Assembly (NCBI RefSeq): GCF_005281835.1
Contig: NZ_RZIS01000017.1
Span: forward strand, 1 to 56,939
Reading direction: 5' to 3'
Length of the DNA: 56,939 nucleotides
Origin: Vibrio profundi
GTDB lineage: Bacteria; Pseudomonadota; Gammaproteobacteria; Enterobacterales; Vibrionaceae
The notes below the pieces were generated by a model. The model worked only from the letters and a program-made list of their open reading frames with translations. It was not told the origin of the DNA and did no database searches. How positions within the stretch are numbered: the stretch's first letter is position 1; each line of letters starts with the position of its first letter. This document shows positions 1 to 8,924 of this stretch, piece after piece. Made by a program: the position numbers and the translations under genes.

Positions 1-44
1 TTAAATTATGAACGACTTGCCTATGATGACAAGTAGTCCACTGC

Positions 45-121
45 GGAGTGGTAGTTCAGTTGGTTAGAATACCGGCCTGTCACGCCGGGGGTCGCGGGTT
101 CGAGTCCCGTCCACTCCGCCA
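45..121 (+). tRNA. tRNA-Asp (GTC)
   Basis: A full cloverleaf can be folded. The seven-base acceptor stem at 45-51 pairs with 111-117, the discriminator G is at 118 and the encoded CCA at 119-121. The anticodon stem is 72-76 with 84-88, and the anticodon GTC is at 79-81. It is the distal tRNA of a ribosomal RNA operon whose 5S gene would lie just before the window; E. coli rrnC likewise ends in aspT-trpT. Confidence 0.97.
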
Positions 122-134
122 CTTATTTTGCTAG

Positions 135-156
135 CCTCGCTTTATGCGAGGTTTTT
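135..156 (+). terminator. Hairpin with T-tract between the two tRNA genes
   Basis: A six-base-pair GC-rich stem (CCTCGC / GCGAGG) with a five-base loop is followed by five T. It sits between tRNA-Asp and tRNA-Trp, so it may end part of the transcription before tRNA-Trp or act as a processing hairpin. Confidence 0.6.
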
Positions 157-183
157 GCAAATTTAGATACCGAAAGGTACTAC

Positions 184-260
<77 letters not shown>

Positions 261-267
261 TATACCG

Positions 268-298
268 AAGCCTCAGTCGAAAGACTGGGGCTTTTTTG
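268..298 (+). terminator. rRNA operon terminator after tRNA-Trp
   Basis: An eleven-base stem (268-278 with 283-293, one G-T pair) has a GAAA tetraloop and is followed by a run of six T. It directly follows tRNA-Trp and is the likely main end of the rRNA operon transcript. Confidence 0.85.
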
Positions 299-1307
299 CA
301 TTTGTAGCTTCTGAAAAGCCACGTTGGGAGCTGAATTTTCTGTCTAGTAAAATCATTCCGACTTGCCATATTCAAGGCTCTAGCAGAAATACTGGAGCCC
401 TTATCATTCCTGCCACAGAACAAACTTTATACGTAGTACTTCCACATGTTTATAAGGCCCTATCGCATGCCTCAATTTAGTCCATTTTGAAGCTTACGAT
501 GGTGTATTCATTGGTAAAAGCTTCTCTGATTTTAAAAAGCTCCAAGCTCTTCTAATCGCAATTTGAGGGTAAAAAACTCAAATTAGATTCTTGCCGTCTA
601 AAACTCTATTCTCAGGCTTTTTCTTATATAGTATTAGTGCAGATCTGTCACTTCTTAGAGTTGGTTATTCAAAATAGGTACTCACCAATCTATTCTGCTT
701 CAATAAAACAAGTCCGACATATTCACTTTCTTCTTATCTTAAGGAATTTCTGATCTTGATAACTCGTTCCTAAAATTTCGATGCCCATATTTAACGCTTA
801 GCGCAAGACATGGAGCAGCAAGATACTGAATATGTTTTGGCTTAATGGAGTATGAATCTGAAAGCAGTTCAGGGTGGGATGTAAGAGCTCTATTAGCGTC
901 TGCGCATAGAGGGTTCAATAAATGTGTATAACTGATTGTAGTACTAGATAGAATTTAGAGTTTGAAGGGGCAGCAGTTAACTTTGTTGTTAGACATATTT
1001 ATTGCTTGTGTTTATGACAGGGGAGCATTAGTTGTGGGAAGGTATTAATACGTCGACTTAGAAACAATTAAGTGTTGGTTACAAGGAAGAATGCTAAGAA
1101 ACTAAGTTAGAAAATTTGATGTGGCTAGGTCTATGCACTTTAGGTTATTTCAGTGGATGATAAAGAGAGCTTTCTATTTCTTGAGTGGAGGGCGTTTGAG
1201 TATCGATTTGTATTGATTCTACGTTGAGTCATCAAAGCATGTAGCTTCATTCGCTATTTTATTATCGATATGTCACTCTGGACGTTAGTTTCAGTTACTA
1301 AATTGGC
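299..1307. other. Gene-free stretch of about 1 kb
   Basis: I see no reading frame with a plausible start, ribosome-binding site and protein-like composition on either strand, and no RNA gene I recognise. The only clear structure is an eight-base inverted repeat (560-567 with 577-584) around an A-rich loop and without a T-tract. The sequence is AT-rich and looks like degraded or purely spacer DNA between the rRNA operon and the hem operon terminator. Confidence 0.6.
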
Positions 1308-1337
1308 ACAAAAAAGCCGATGCATTGCATCGGCTTT
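1308..1337 (-). terminator. Terminator of the hemCDXY operon
   Basis: An eight-base GC-rich stem, 1316-1323 with 1327-1334, is extended by A-T pairs. On the minus strand it is followed by a T-run (complement of 1310-1315). It lies 22 bp beyond the hemY stop and fits intrinsic termination of the minus-strand haem operon. Confidence 0.85.
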
Positions 1338-1359
1338 GTGTTGTTAGGCTGTTAATTAT

Positions 1360-2541
1360 TTATGCCGTTTTTACTAATGTTAGTGCTTTTCTAGAAACTT
1401 CATGAGCAGCTTTAGTGAGGTTTTGCTTCTCTAAAGCGTCAGATAGGTAGCCATAGTCAGAAACGCTTGCTCTAAGCTCTAAGGCTTTCTCTAAATGGTA
1501 TTGAGCCTCTGACCACTTGCTCTCACGTAAATAGAACTGAGCAAGAGCACTGTGTGCCTCGGCGTTGTTTTCATCTTTCTTCAGCGATGTTTGCAGCATA
1601 ACGATAACCGGGTGGCTATCTGCTAAGTTCATCTCTGGTAATAAAGCGTAGAGTTCTGGTGTGGCATGTTTCTTCATACTCTCTTTAATCACGGTGTAGG
1701 CTTCTGAGTCTGCTTTACGTGCGATTAACTGCTTAACGAAACATACTATGAGGTGAGAGTCTTGTTTGTTTTTCTTGGCTAGTTTGTCCCAATGAGAGAT
1801 TAACCCTTCACTGCCTTGCTGCTGAGCGACTTCGGCTAACAGTCCACATTGTGCTTTCTGAGTAAGCGATGCTTTTTCGGTTTCATCGATTTGCTTGGCT
1901 TTAGTCAACTTTGGAAGAAGATCGAGTAACGGCTGCCATAACTTAAGCTCGACATAAGTCGTTTTAAGCAGATCGAGCACAATAGTGTTATTCGGATAAG
2001 ATGACTTTAGTCCTGACAAAGTATTAAACGCATTTTCGAATTTACCTTCTCGCACCTGTTGTTTTGCACGAGTTAACTCAACAGCTAATGTTGAGTCATC
2101 TAGCTTACTCGCAAGCTCAAGGTAATGATCACGTTTTTCTGAGTTACCTTGTCCTTGCGCGGCTTCTGAAGCTACTAAATAGCAAAGAAGGGGCATGTCG
2201 TGATGATTAGCCCATCGAGTCACTTTCTTCTCTGCTGCCTTCCAGTCACCTTCAAGTAACTTGATGATGCCTTCGTTAGTAAAGCGGCGTGAACGTTTCA
2301 GTTTTCGAACGCTAAACCAGTTCCATGTCGTTGAACTGGCTCTTAAAGCTTTCTTGATTAGGAACTCGAGCCCAAAAAGAGCAGCAAGCATTGCGACAAT
2401 GAAGATAACCAATGTGGTTACACTCATTTCAATGGTTTTATTCGCAACTGAAATAAGTACATAGCCTTGTTGGCCAGAAAACTGGGTGCCTGCAAATAGG
2501 CCTGCTCCCAATACTACAAAGAGAAAAATCCAACGAAACAT
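1360..2541 (-). CDS. hemY: HemY, inner-membrane TPR protein of the haem operon
   Basis: A 393-residue protein close to the E. coli HemY length. Two hydrophobic segments lie near the N terminus (about residues 2-20 and 41-62). A long soluble helical region follows, with tetratricopeptide-like repeats best seen near residues 325-360. It is the last gene of hemC-hemD-hemX-hemY, and its ATG shares one base with the hemX stop (TAATG), so translation is probably coupled. Despite the name it is not the protoporphyrinogen oxidase called HemY in Bacillus. The family is linked to late porphyrin synthesis, but its biochemical role is not settled. Assignment rests on order, length and the membrane-plus-TPR architecture. 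Confidence 0.93.
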   Translation of the reverse strand: MFRWIFLFVVLGAGLFAGTQFSGQQGYVLISVANKTIEMSVTTLVIFIVAMLAALFGLEFLIKKALRASSTTWNWFSVRKLKRSRRFTNEGIIKLLEGDWKAAEKKVTRWANHHDMPLLCYLVASEAAQGQGNSEKRDHYLELASKLDDSTLAVELTRAKQQVREGKFENAFNTLSGLKSSYPNNTIVLDLLKTTYVELKLWQPLLDLLPKLTKAKQIDETEKASLTQKAQCGLLAEVAQQQGSEGLISHWDKLAKKNKQDSHLIVCFVKQLIARKADSEAYTVIKESMKKHATPELYALLPEMNLADSHPVIVMLQTSLKKDENNAEAHSALAQFYLRESKWSEAQYHLEKALELRASVSDYGYLSDALEKQNLTKAAHEVSRKALTLVKTA

Positions 2542-3737
2542 TATTTATCCTCCATCGGCGTCATAGTAGTGACTTCACGGCGAAGGCGTTCGCGGATCAC
2601 ATCCGACAAAACATTTTGTGTTCCAAGTTTCACTGGGTATTCCACAGAAACGTTTTGTTTTTCAAGCTCTGCTAGCGTTTTGTTGAATTCTTTAACGGCA
2701 TTGTCATCCTGATTAAAGAATGTACTCGACCATTCATTTGCCACTGTTAGCGCGGTGCTATAGATCTCACCTTGCTCGACGTATACCGCTTTAATCGCGG
2801 TTTCCAGTTTACCTTTAATGTTCTCTTTTAAGTAAAAGTGTTGTTGTGGCGATAACAGTGGGATTACATTGCCATCACGAGTACGGAAGGTAATAAAACT
2901 TTCTGAGAAGTCTTTCAACGAAGTCATTAAGTTACTTTGCCAGTCATAAATATCTTGGGATACAACTTCTTTTTCGACTTCTGGTGCATCCGGTAGGATT
3001 GCGTTTGCGAGCGGTAACTTATCGACTTGTTGTTGCAGGCTGGTTAGTCGAAGCACCAATCCATCGCGATCGATAATTGGGATAGTGCGAAGTGTCGTGA
3101 TGTCATTGGCCATTGCTTGGCGCAGTGGGACTAGGCTCGGGTCATTTAGAGCTGCAATACGTTGATCGGCACTTTCCATCAATTTGGTCGCGCTAACGGC
3201 ATCGTGCTCTAAGAAGAGTTTGCGACCTGCGAGTTTGACGAGGTAATCGGCTTCAGCTAGTAACCAATCATTTGGCCTACGACCTTTTACATCTGCAACA
3301 GCAAGTTGCAGGCTTTCAATGCTCTTTTGCTGTTGAGATAAGACAACCTGTGCTTTCTCTGCGGCTATTGTCGCTTTTTGAATAGTGTCTTGTTTCACAG
3401 ACTGTATTTCTTGGCTCATTGCAGACTGAGACTGTTGTAGCTGAGCTTGCAGTGCATCAATTTGGGCTTGTTGCTTAGCACTGTTCTGCTGCGCTTGGAA
3501 AGCTAACCCACCACTAAAAATGATTGAGATGGCGATAGCAATAGCGCCCAGTTTTACCCCGCGTTTGCCTTGCTTCTCTTCAAACTCTACCGGCTCTTTT
3601 TCTGCCTTCAGTTTAGGTAGCTCTTCAGGCTCAGGCTGTTCGCTACTTGGTTCGACAGTTTCTACTTTCGGATCATTTTCCAATGTCTCTGGTTTTTTTT
3701 CAGGGTCAGTATGCTCGTTATTATTTTTGCTTGTCAT
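2541..3737 (-). CDS. hemX: HemX, membrane-anchored haem operon protein
   Basis: 398 residues. A charged, Glu/Pro-rich cytoplasmic tail (about 1-60) is followed by one transmembrane segment (about 65-82), a Gln-rich coiled coil (about 85-150) and a C-terminal globular part. Annotations often call it a putative uroporphyrinogen-III C-methyltransferase, but no SAM-binding motif is visible and that activity is doubtful. It lies 17 bp after hemD and overlaps hemY by one base, as in the enterobacterial hemCDXY operon. It may be a membrane scaffold for tetrapyrrole enzymes (inference). Confidence 0.92.
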   Translation of the reverse strand: MTSKNNNEHTDPEKKPETLENDPKVETVEPSSEQPEPEELPKLKAEKEPVEFEEKQGKRGVKLGAIAIAISIIFSGGLAFQAQQNSAKQQAQIDALQAQLQQSQSAMSQEIQSVKQDTIQKATIAAEKAQVVLSQQQKSIESLQLAVADVKGRRPNDWLLAEADYLVKLAGRKLFLEHDAVSATKLMESADQRIAALNDPSLVPLRQAMANDITTLRTIPIIDRDGLVLRLTSLQQQVDKLPLANAILPDAPEVEKEVVSQDIYDWQSNLMTSLKDFSESFITFRTRDGNVIPLLSPQQHFYLKENIKGKLETAIKAVYVEQGEIYSTALTVANEWSSTFFNQDDNAVKEFNKTLAELEKQNVSVEYPVKLGTQNVLSDVIRERLRREVTTMTPMEDK

Positions 3738-3754
3738 GCTTATGTCCTGTGTTT

Positions 3755-4483
3755 TTATGGCTGGAGAGAAGCCACTAATATTTGGTTACTCGCGCTCACA
3801 GTGTTCTCGACATGAGAAAAGCCTAATTGGAGCGCTCGGGCAGCAATACGTTGGCTAGGTACAAATAATTGTTGTTGTTGAAGCCAAGGTAAATATTCTG
3901 GCGGGGTTGAAGAGGTTAGAAATTCCAATTGCCCCTGACTCGTGATAACGACTTGAGTAATGTCGTTGTCTTTCCAATGCTGAAACGTATCTAGACTTGA
4001 TATTGCAATGAACTCTCGGTGGTAGGTTTCACAGTAATCGACCTTAGCACCTTGTGATATTAATGAGTCTCGGATCAGTTCTCTTCCGCCATTACCGCGC
4101 AGAATTGTAATGGTTTTGCCGGAAATATCTTGGAGCTCATTAAGTTGCAGCAAATGTTCGCTATCACTCGTGTCGGGATAGTTTACGATTTGTTGGGTTG
4201 CTTTGCTTAATTTGTGCGCGGTTTTTTGACCAACGCCAAGGTAAATAACATCTTGAGGCCAATTGGCATGTTGTTGAAGGAGTATGGTTTGAGCGGAAGA
4301 TACAGCATGTTGACTGACAGCGATGACGATATCGCTATTTGTTAGCTTAGTGGAAAGCTCAGATGCTTGTTGGTTTTCAACAATGCGAATGAGCGGATGA
4401 TGGATAGAAGGAATTCCAGCATCCGCTAATTGTTGGCAAAGCGTGAGCCCTTCACTTCCGGGCCGAGTTACCAACACTGCCAT
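3755..4483 (-). CDS. hemD: Uroporphyrinogen-III synthase
   Basis: 242 residues, normal for HemD. The enzyme inverts ring D and cyclises hydroxymethylbilane, the HemC product, to uroporphyrinogen III, the first macrocycle of the haem, sirohaem and corrin pathways. The N terminus carries the family signature (VLVTRPGSEG) and the sequence has the poorly conserved two-lobe pattern of this family. Only 2 bp separate it from the hemC stop, so the two are co-translated. Confidence 0.95.
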   Translation of the reverse strand: MAVLVTRPGSEGLTLCQQLADAGIPSIHHPLIRIVENQQASELSTKLTNSDIVIAVSQHAVSSAQTILLQQHANWPQDVIYLGVGQKTAHKLSKATQQIVNYPDTSDSEHLLQLNELQDISGKTITILRGNGGRELIRDSLISQGAKVDYCETYHREFIAISSLDTFQHWKDNDITQVVITSQGQLEFLTSSTPPEYLPWLQQQQLFVPSQRIAARALQLGFSHVENTVSASNQILVASLQP

Positions 4484-4485
4484 GA

Positions 4486-5424
4486 TTAATCGTGGTCAGC
4501 GTAAAGTTTGGTTAAGATTTCTTTCGCGCCATCATCAAGAAGTTGATTTGCGAGCGTGACTCCTAATTTTTCAGCGTCTTGGCGAGAACCACGAATTTCG
4601 CCACGTACGATCTTAGAACCATCGGGCTCGCCGACTAAAGCACGTAGCCAAATGTCATCGCCTTCCAATAGCGAGTAACTACCGATTGGTACTTGGCAAC
4701 CACCTTCCAGGGTAAGGTTCATCGCACGCTCACATAGCACACGATCAGCGGTGTCTTTATCATTTAATGGTTCTAGTAATTTAATAAGGCGTTCATCGTC
4801 TAGTCGACATTCAATACCCACTGCACCTTGGCCAACGGCCGGTAATGATTGCTCAGGTTCGATAAAGCTACGAATACGTTCTTCTAGCTCTAAACGTTTA
4901 AGGCCTGCAGCGGCCAAAATGATGGCATCGTATTGACCATCATCTAGCTTACCTAAACGAGTACCAACGTTGCCACGCAGTTCTTTGATCACGAGATCTG
5001 GGCGATATTCTTTTAATTGGCATTGGCGACGAAGGCTACAGGTACCTACAATTGCACCTTGCGGCAGTTCATCGATATTACTGTAAGTATTCGAGACAAA
5101 AGCGTCACGTGGGTCTTCACGCTCACAGATGGTGACTAGCCCTAAGCCTTCAGGGAAGTCGACTGGTACATCTTTCATTGAATGCACAGCAAGATCAGCA
5201 CGGCCTTCAAGCATTGCAACTTCAAGTTCTTTTACGAATAAACCTTTACCGCCAACTTTCGCCAAAGGAGTATCAAGGATGATGTCGCCTTTGGTTACCA
5301 TCGTCACTAGTTCGACTTCTAAACCTGGGTGTGCAGCTTGAAGTGCATCCCTTACAAAGTAAGCTTGCCATAGGGCAAGAGGGCTTTTTCTAGTGGCAAT
5401 ACGGATAGGTGCTGAGTTTGTCAT
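4486..5424 (-). CDS. hemC: Porphobilinogen deaminase (hydroxymethylbilane synthase)
   Basis: 312 residues. The enzyme polymerises four porphobilinogens into hydroxymethylbilane on a covalent dipyrromethane cofactor. The cofactor-binding Cys is at about residue 243 in EGGCQVPIG. The catalytic Asp lies in HSMKDVP (about 81-87), and the Arg-rich substrate-binding stretch SLRRQCQ is at about 130-136. It is the first gene of hemCDXY and is divergent from cyaA, the same arrangement as in E. coli. Confidence 0.98.
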   Translation of the reverse strand: MTNSAPIRIATRKSPLALWQAYFVRDALQAAHPGLEVELVTMVTKGDIILDTPLAKVGGKGLFVKELEVAMLEGRADLAVHSMKDVPVDFPEGLGLVTICEREDPRDAFVSNTYSNIDELPQGAIVGTCSLRRQCQLKEYRPDLVIKELRGNVGTRLGKLDDGQYDAIILAAAGLKRLELEERIRSFIEPEQSLPAVGQGAVGIECRLDDERLIKLLEPLNDKDTADRVLCERAMNLTLEGGCQVPIGSYSLLEGDDIWLRALVGEPDGSKIVRGEIRGSRQDAEKLGVTLANQLLDDGAKEILTKLYADHD

Positions 5425-5543
5425 GAGGGTTCCGGTACTAATTCTTTAATGGGCTAATCCTACCACTGTGAGTGGGAAATTCTTACTGTTTGATCATGAG
5501 TTAGATTACTGAATATAGGATTTGCATAAGTTCACCAAAATAG

Positions 5544-5559
5544 TGTGATTGGTATCTCA
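5544..5559. promoter_or_regulatory. Candidate CRP-cAMP site in the hemC-cyaA intergenic region
   Basis: TGTGA, six bases, then TCTCA matches the CRP consensus (TGTGA-N6-TCACA) in nine of ten core positions. It lies in the 346 bp between the divergent hemC and cyaA genes, and a TATTAT sequence occurs at 5574-5579. In E. coli cyaA is repressed by CRP-cAMP, so a feedback site here is expected. Promoter positions are not certain, and nothing else stands out in this gap. Confidence 0.5.
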
Positions 5560-5770
5560 TTTAAAAGATGGGCTATTATTAGAAATGAGAAATAAAGAGG
5601 ACACTAGGCTAGCGTGTTCTTCAATGCTTAATGGTTCGAAGTTCAAGTGGGATCAGGCGCATTTCCTTTACCCATAAGATTAAAAGTGTTAAATTGATCA
5701 CGTTTTGTTGTTGCTTTCGAATAGTAACTAAACAAAAAAGTGCATTTACTCTCAAACCAAGGATACCCCC

Positions 5771-8299
5771 TTGCAGGCTTACATTCAGACTTTGATTCAG
5801 CGATTGGATAATCTAAATCAGCAGCGCGTCGAACGTGCACTTGCGCTGATGGATTTACAAAGTCAGCGTGTATTCCATCTAATTCCTACTCTTCTGCACT
5901 TCAATCATCCAGCAATTCCTGGTTTTTATGACCAACAAGTTCCTTTTGGAATTCATAGCTTCTCGCTAAATGCATTCCAAAAGCAATTTGTCGATGATAC
6001 TCAATTGACCTTAGGTCAACCGTTAGAGTCAGCCAAAGAGCCAGCTATCCTAGGTTTGTATACCATGGGCAGTACCTCTTCTATCGGCCAAAGCACGTCG
6101 AGCGATTTGGATATTTGGGTGTGTGTATCGCCTGAAATGGGTCGAGAAGAGAGAGAAAGCCTCACCAATAAATGTTTGTTGATCACTGATTGGGCGCAAA
6201 CCCAAGGTGTGGAAGCAAACTTCTTTTTGATGGACAGAGAGCGCTTTCGTTCTAACCATTCTGAAGAGATGACTGGTGATAACTGCGGCTCATCGCAGCA
6301 TCTATTGCTGTTGGATGAGTTTTATCGCAGTGCGGTTCGTCTAGCTGGTCAACGCTTGTTATGGCAAATCATTCCGCCAGAAATGGAAGAATGCTACGAC
6401 GAGTACGTTCATGACTTGTGCAGTAAAGGCTATGTCGATTGCTCGCAGTGGATTGATTTCGGTAAATTGAATCGAATCCCAGCGGAAGAATATTTCGGCT
6501 CTAATTTATGGCAGCTGTACAAGAGTATCGACTCGCCATATAAATCCGTGTTGAAAGCGATTTTATTAGAAGCGTATTCGTGGGAGTACCCGAATACTCA
6601 GTTATTGAGTATCGATACCAAACGACGCTTCTTCGCTGATGAACCTGATTTGTATGGGATGGATGCTTACTACTTAATGCTTGAGAAAGTAACGCGTTAC
6701 CTTGAACGTATTAACGATACGACTCGTTTAGACTTGGTTCGTCGTTGTTTCTACCTGAAGACTCATGAAAAGTTGTCTCGCGAACCGGGTATTGGCTCGG
6801 TAGCATGGCGTCGTAAAGCGCTTAGCGAGATGATTCAAACTTGGAATTGGGATCAAGCGACTATCGCTGAGCTAGATAACCGTCGTAATTGGAAAGTAGA
6901 ACAAGTCAAAGTCGTTCACCATGCGTTGCTTGATGCATTGATGTTGAGCTACCGAAATCTTATTCAATTTGCTCGCCGTAACGACATTACCTCTGCAATT
7001 AGCCCGCAAGATATCAGTATCTTGGCTCGTAAGCTGTATGCGGCGTTTGAAGTCTTACCGGGCAAAGTTACCTTGCTTAACCCTCAAATTTCTCCCGATT
7101 TGCATGAAGCGGATTTAAGTTTTATCGAAGTACGTAAAGGTCGTGCGAATCAAGCCGGATGGTACTTGTATAAACAGCCGTTGATCGCTCACCGCATTTT
7201 GGGGCAGCCTGCTCTAGAGCATCATGAGTATTTGAGTAAATTGGTGGCGTGGTCGTTCTTTAATGGATTGATCACGGAGTCCACTCGTTTGCATTCAGTG
7301 GTACGTGACGCACAGATTGATATCGATAAGTTTTACCAAATGGTGAGTGACTTACGAAACACCTTCTCTCAGCGTAAACGCCGTCCAAGTATGCAAGCGC
7401 TTGCCAGCCCATGCGAAATAAGCCAATTGGCGATGTTCATTAACTTCGAAAGCGATCCAACGTCAGATTTGAGTGCGCGCTCATTGAAAGTTGATTTGAA
7501 GAACATCGATATCTTTAGTTTTGGTGAGGAAGGCAAAAGCTTAGTCGGTAGCGTTGATTTGGTGTATAGAAATTCGTGGCATGAAGTGCGTACTCTGCAT
7601 TTCCAAGGTGATACCGCGATGCTGGATGCGTTGAAGACAGTGCTAGGTAAAATGCACCAAGATGCAATTCCGCCGGAGTCGGTGGATGTCTTCTGCTACA
7701 GCAAGAATTTACGCGGTGTCATGCGTAATATGGTGTATCAGTTATTAGCCGAGTGCATTGAGCTACGCTTGAAACCGATTGAGCAAGAAAAACGTCGTCG
7801 CTTTAAAGCGATGCGGTTAGCCAACCAAATGTATGGTTTGTTCTTCGAGCGCCGTGGCGTCTCGGTTCAGAAACTGGAAAACTCGGTGGATTTCTACCGC
7901 AGCATTTCGAGTAATAAGCTCAAAGGCTCACCGTTATTGATGCTAGATAAAGAGCAAGAGTATCAATTGCCGGAAGTGGTCGATGGCTTTGCGAGTGAAG
8001 GCTTAATCCAATTCTTCTTCGAAGATACCGATAAGGGCTTCAATATCTATGTGCTGGATGAGTCGAATCAAGTTGAGGTTTACCACCAATACAATGGCGT
8101 GAAAGATGAAATGATCGCCAGTGTAAATACTTTTTACACTTCAGTGAAAGACGATAACCAAGTGGCGTCGCAGTTGATTAACTTTAACTTGCCTCAGTAT
8201 TATCAAATTGTGCACCCTGAAGAGGGGGACTCTTACGTGATCCCTTATCGCAACGACAGCTCGCCGTGTTCAAAGGCTTCAAAAGTCGCCAATATTTAG
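5771..8299 (+). CDS. cyaA: Class I adenylate cyclase
   Basis: 842 residues, close to E. coli CyaA. It makes cyclic AMP from ATP, the co-activator of CRP. The catalytic nucleotidyltransferase motif is at about residues 100-116 (GSTSSIGQ followed by SDLDIW, with metal-binding Asp at about 112 and 114). The C-terminal half is the regulatory domain that responds to the glucose phosphotransferase system. The start is a TTG behind AAGGAT, as for the TTG-started E. coli gene, and suits low expression. A bidirectional terminator follows. Confidence 0.97.
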   Translation: MQAYIQTLIQRLDNLNQQRVERALALMDLQSQRVFHLIPTLLHFNHPAIPGFYDQQVPFGIHSFSLNAFQKQFVDDTQLTLGQPLESAKEPAILGLYTMGSTSSIGQSTSSDLDIWVCVSPEMGREERESLTNKCLLITDWAQTQGVEANFFLMDRERFRSNHSEEMTGDNCGSSQHLLLLDEFYRSAVRLAGQRLLWQIIPPEMEECYDEYVHDLCSKGYVDCSQWIDFGKLNRIPAEEYFGSNLWQLYKSIDSPYKSVLKAILLEAYSWEYPNTQLLSIDTKRRFFADEPDLYGMDAYYLMLEKVTRYLERINDTTRLDLVRRCFYLKTHEKLSREPGIGSVAWRRKALSEMIQTWNWDQATIAELDNRRNWKVEQVKVVHHALLDALMLSYRNLIQFARRNDITSAISPQDISILARKLYAAFEVLPGKVTLLNPQISPDLHEADLSFIEVRKGRANQAGWYLYKQPLIAHRILGQPALEHHEYLSKLVAWSFFNGLITESTRLHSVVRDAQIDIDKFYQMVSDLRNTFSQRKRRPSMQALASPCEISQLAMFINFESDPTSDLSARSLKVDLKNIDIFSFGEEGKSLVGSVDLVYRNSWHEVRTLHFQGDTAMLDALKTVLGKMHQDAIPPESVDVFCYSKNLRGVMRNMVYQLLAECIELRLKPIEQEKRRRFKAMRLANQMYGLFFERRGVSVQKLENSVDFYRSISSNKLKGSPLLMLDKEQEYQLPEVVDGFASEGLIQFFFEDTDKGFNIYVLDESNQVEVYHQYNGVKDEMIASVNTFYTSVKDDNQVASQLINFNLPQYYQIVHPEEGDSYVIPYRNDSSPCSKASKVANI

Positions 8300-8317
8300 T
8301 GCCAGTTTAAAAACAAA

Positions 8318-8344
8318 AAGGAGTGATTGCATCACTCCTTTTTT
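8318..8344. terminator. Bidirectional terminator between cyaA and cyaY
   Basis: An eight-base stem, 8320-8327 with 8331-8338, is flanked by A-runs on one side and T-runs on the other, so it works for both convergent genes. Confidence 0.85.
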
Positions 8345-8370
8345 AGTTTTGGCAGAAATAAAAATGGGGC

Positions 8371-8685
8371 TTATACCCAGTCAATCTCTTCACCCGCGTG
8401 CTTTACACACTCATCTTTTACCATAGTGAACAGTTCAACGCCTGTCTTAGAGCATGTCCACTTTCCATCAACCAGCTTGAAGTGGAAGCCACCGGATTTT
8501 GATGCCAACCAAATCTCATGCATAGGTTCTTGGCGGTTAATGATGATCTGACTGCGGTCTTCAAATTCAAGTGTCATGACGTTGCCCGTCACTTCATAAT
8601 CGATATCTGCTTCTGAATCATCGATAGCTTCTTCGATGTTTTGCATCTGTGTATCGACCAGTTGATGAAATTCAGTATCGTTCAT
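8371..8685 (-). CDS. cyaY: Iron donor protein CyaY (bacterial frataxin)
   Basis: 104 residues, typical of CyaY. An acidic first helix (EEAIDDSEADIDYEV, about 18-32) provides the iron-binding surface. The conserved beta-sheet segment around NRQEPMHEIWLAS (about 50-62) and FHFK follows. The protein binds iron and IscS and modulates Fe-S cluster assembly in the cytoplasm. It is convergent with cyaA and divergent from lptM-lysA, as in other gammaproteobacteria. Confidence 0.96.
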   Translation of the reverse strand: MNDTEFHQLVDTQMQNIEEAIDDSEADIDYEVTGNVMTLEFEDRSQIIINRQEPMHEIWLASKSGGFHFKLVDGKWTCSKTGVELFTMVKDECVKHAGEEIDWV

Positions 8686-8760
8686 CCTTTCTATCCTATT
8701 GCTTTTCCTGAGTGTGGTGCGATTATAGGGGGCATTGAGTTAATAATCACGATATGCAAA

Positions 8761-8877
8761 ATGAAAAAATTAATTACCGCTCTGTTTATGCTGTCCGTTA
8801 TCGGTCTTTCTGGTTGTGGTCAAACCGGTCCTTTGTACATGCCAGACGAACCACAACAAAGTGAACAATCGCAATAA
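8761..8877 (+). CDS. lptM: LptM (YifL) small lipoprotein
   Basis: 38 residues starting at the ATG of MKKLITALF. A short signal peptide ends in the lipobox LSGC, with the lipidated Cys at 19, followed by the family signature GQTGPLYMP. In E. coli LptM associates with the LptD-LptE lipopolysaccharide translocon and helps LptD oxidative folding. It lies immediately upstream of lysA as in E. coli. The frame stays open upstream, but the lipobox position fixes this start. Confidence 0.9.
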   Translation: MKKLITALFMLSVIGLSGCGQTGPLYMPDEPQQSEQSQ

Positions 8878-8924
8878 TTGAATAGAAACGTAGTAGCAAT
8901 CGTTTTTTATAAGGGAAAAGAATT

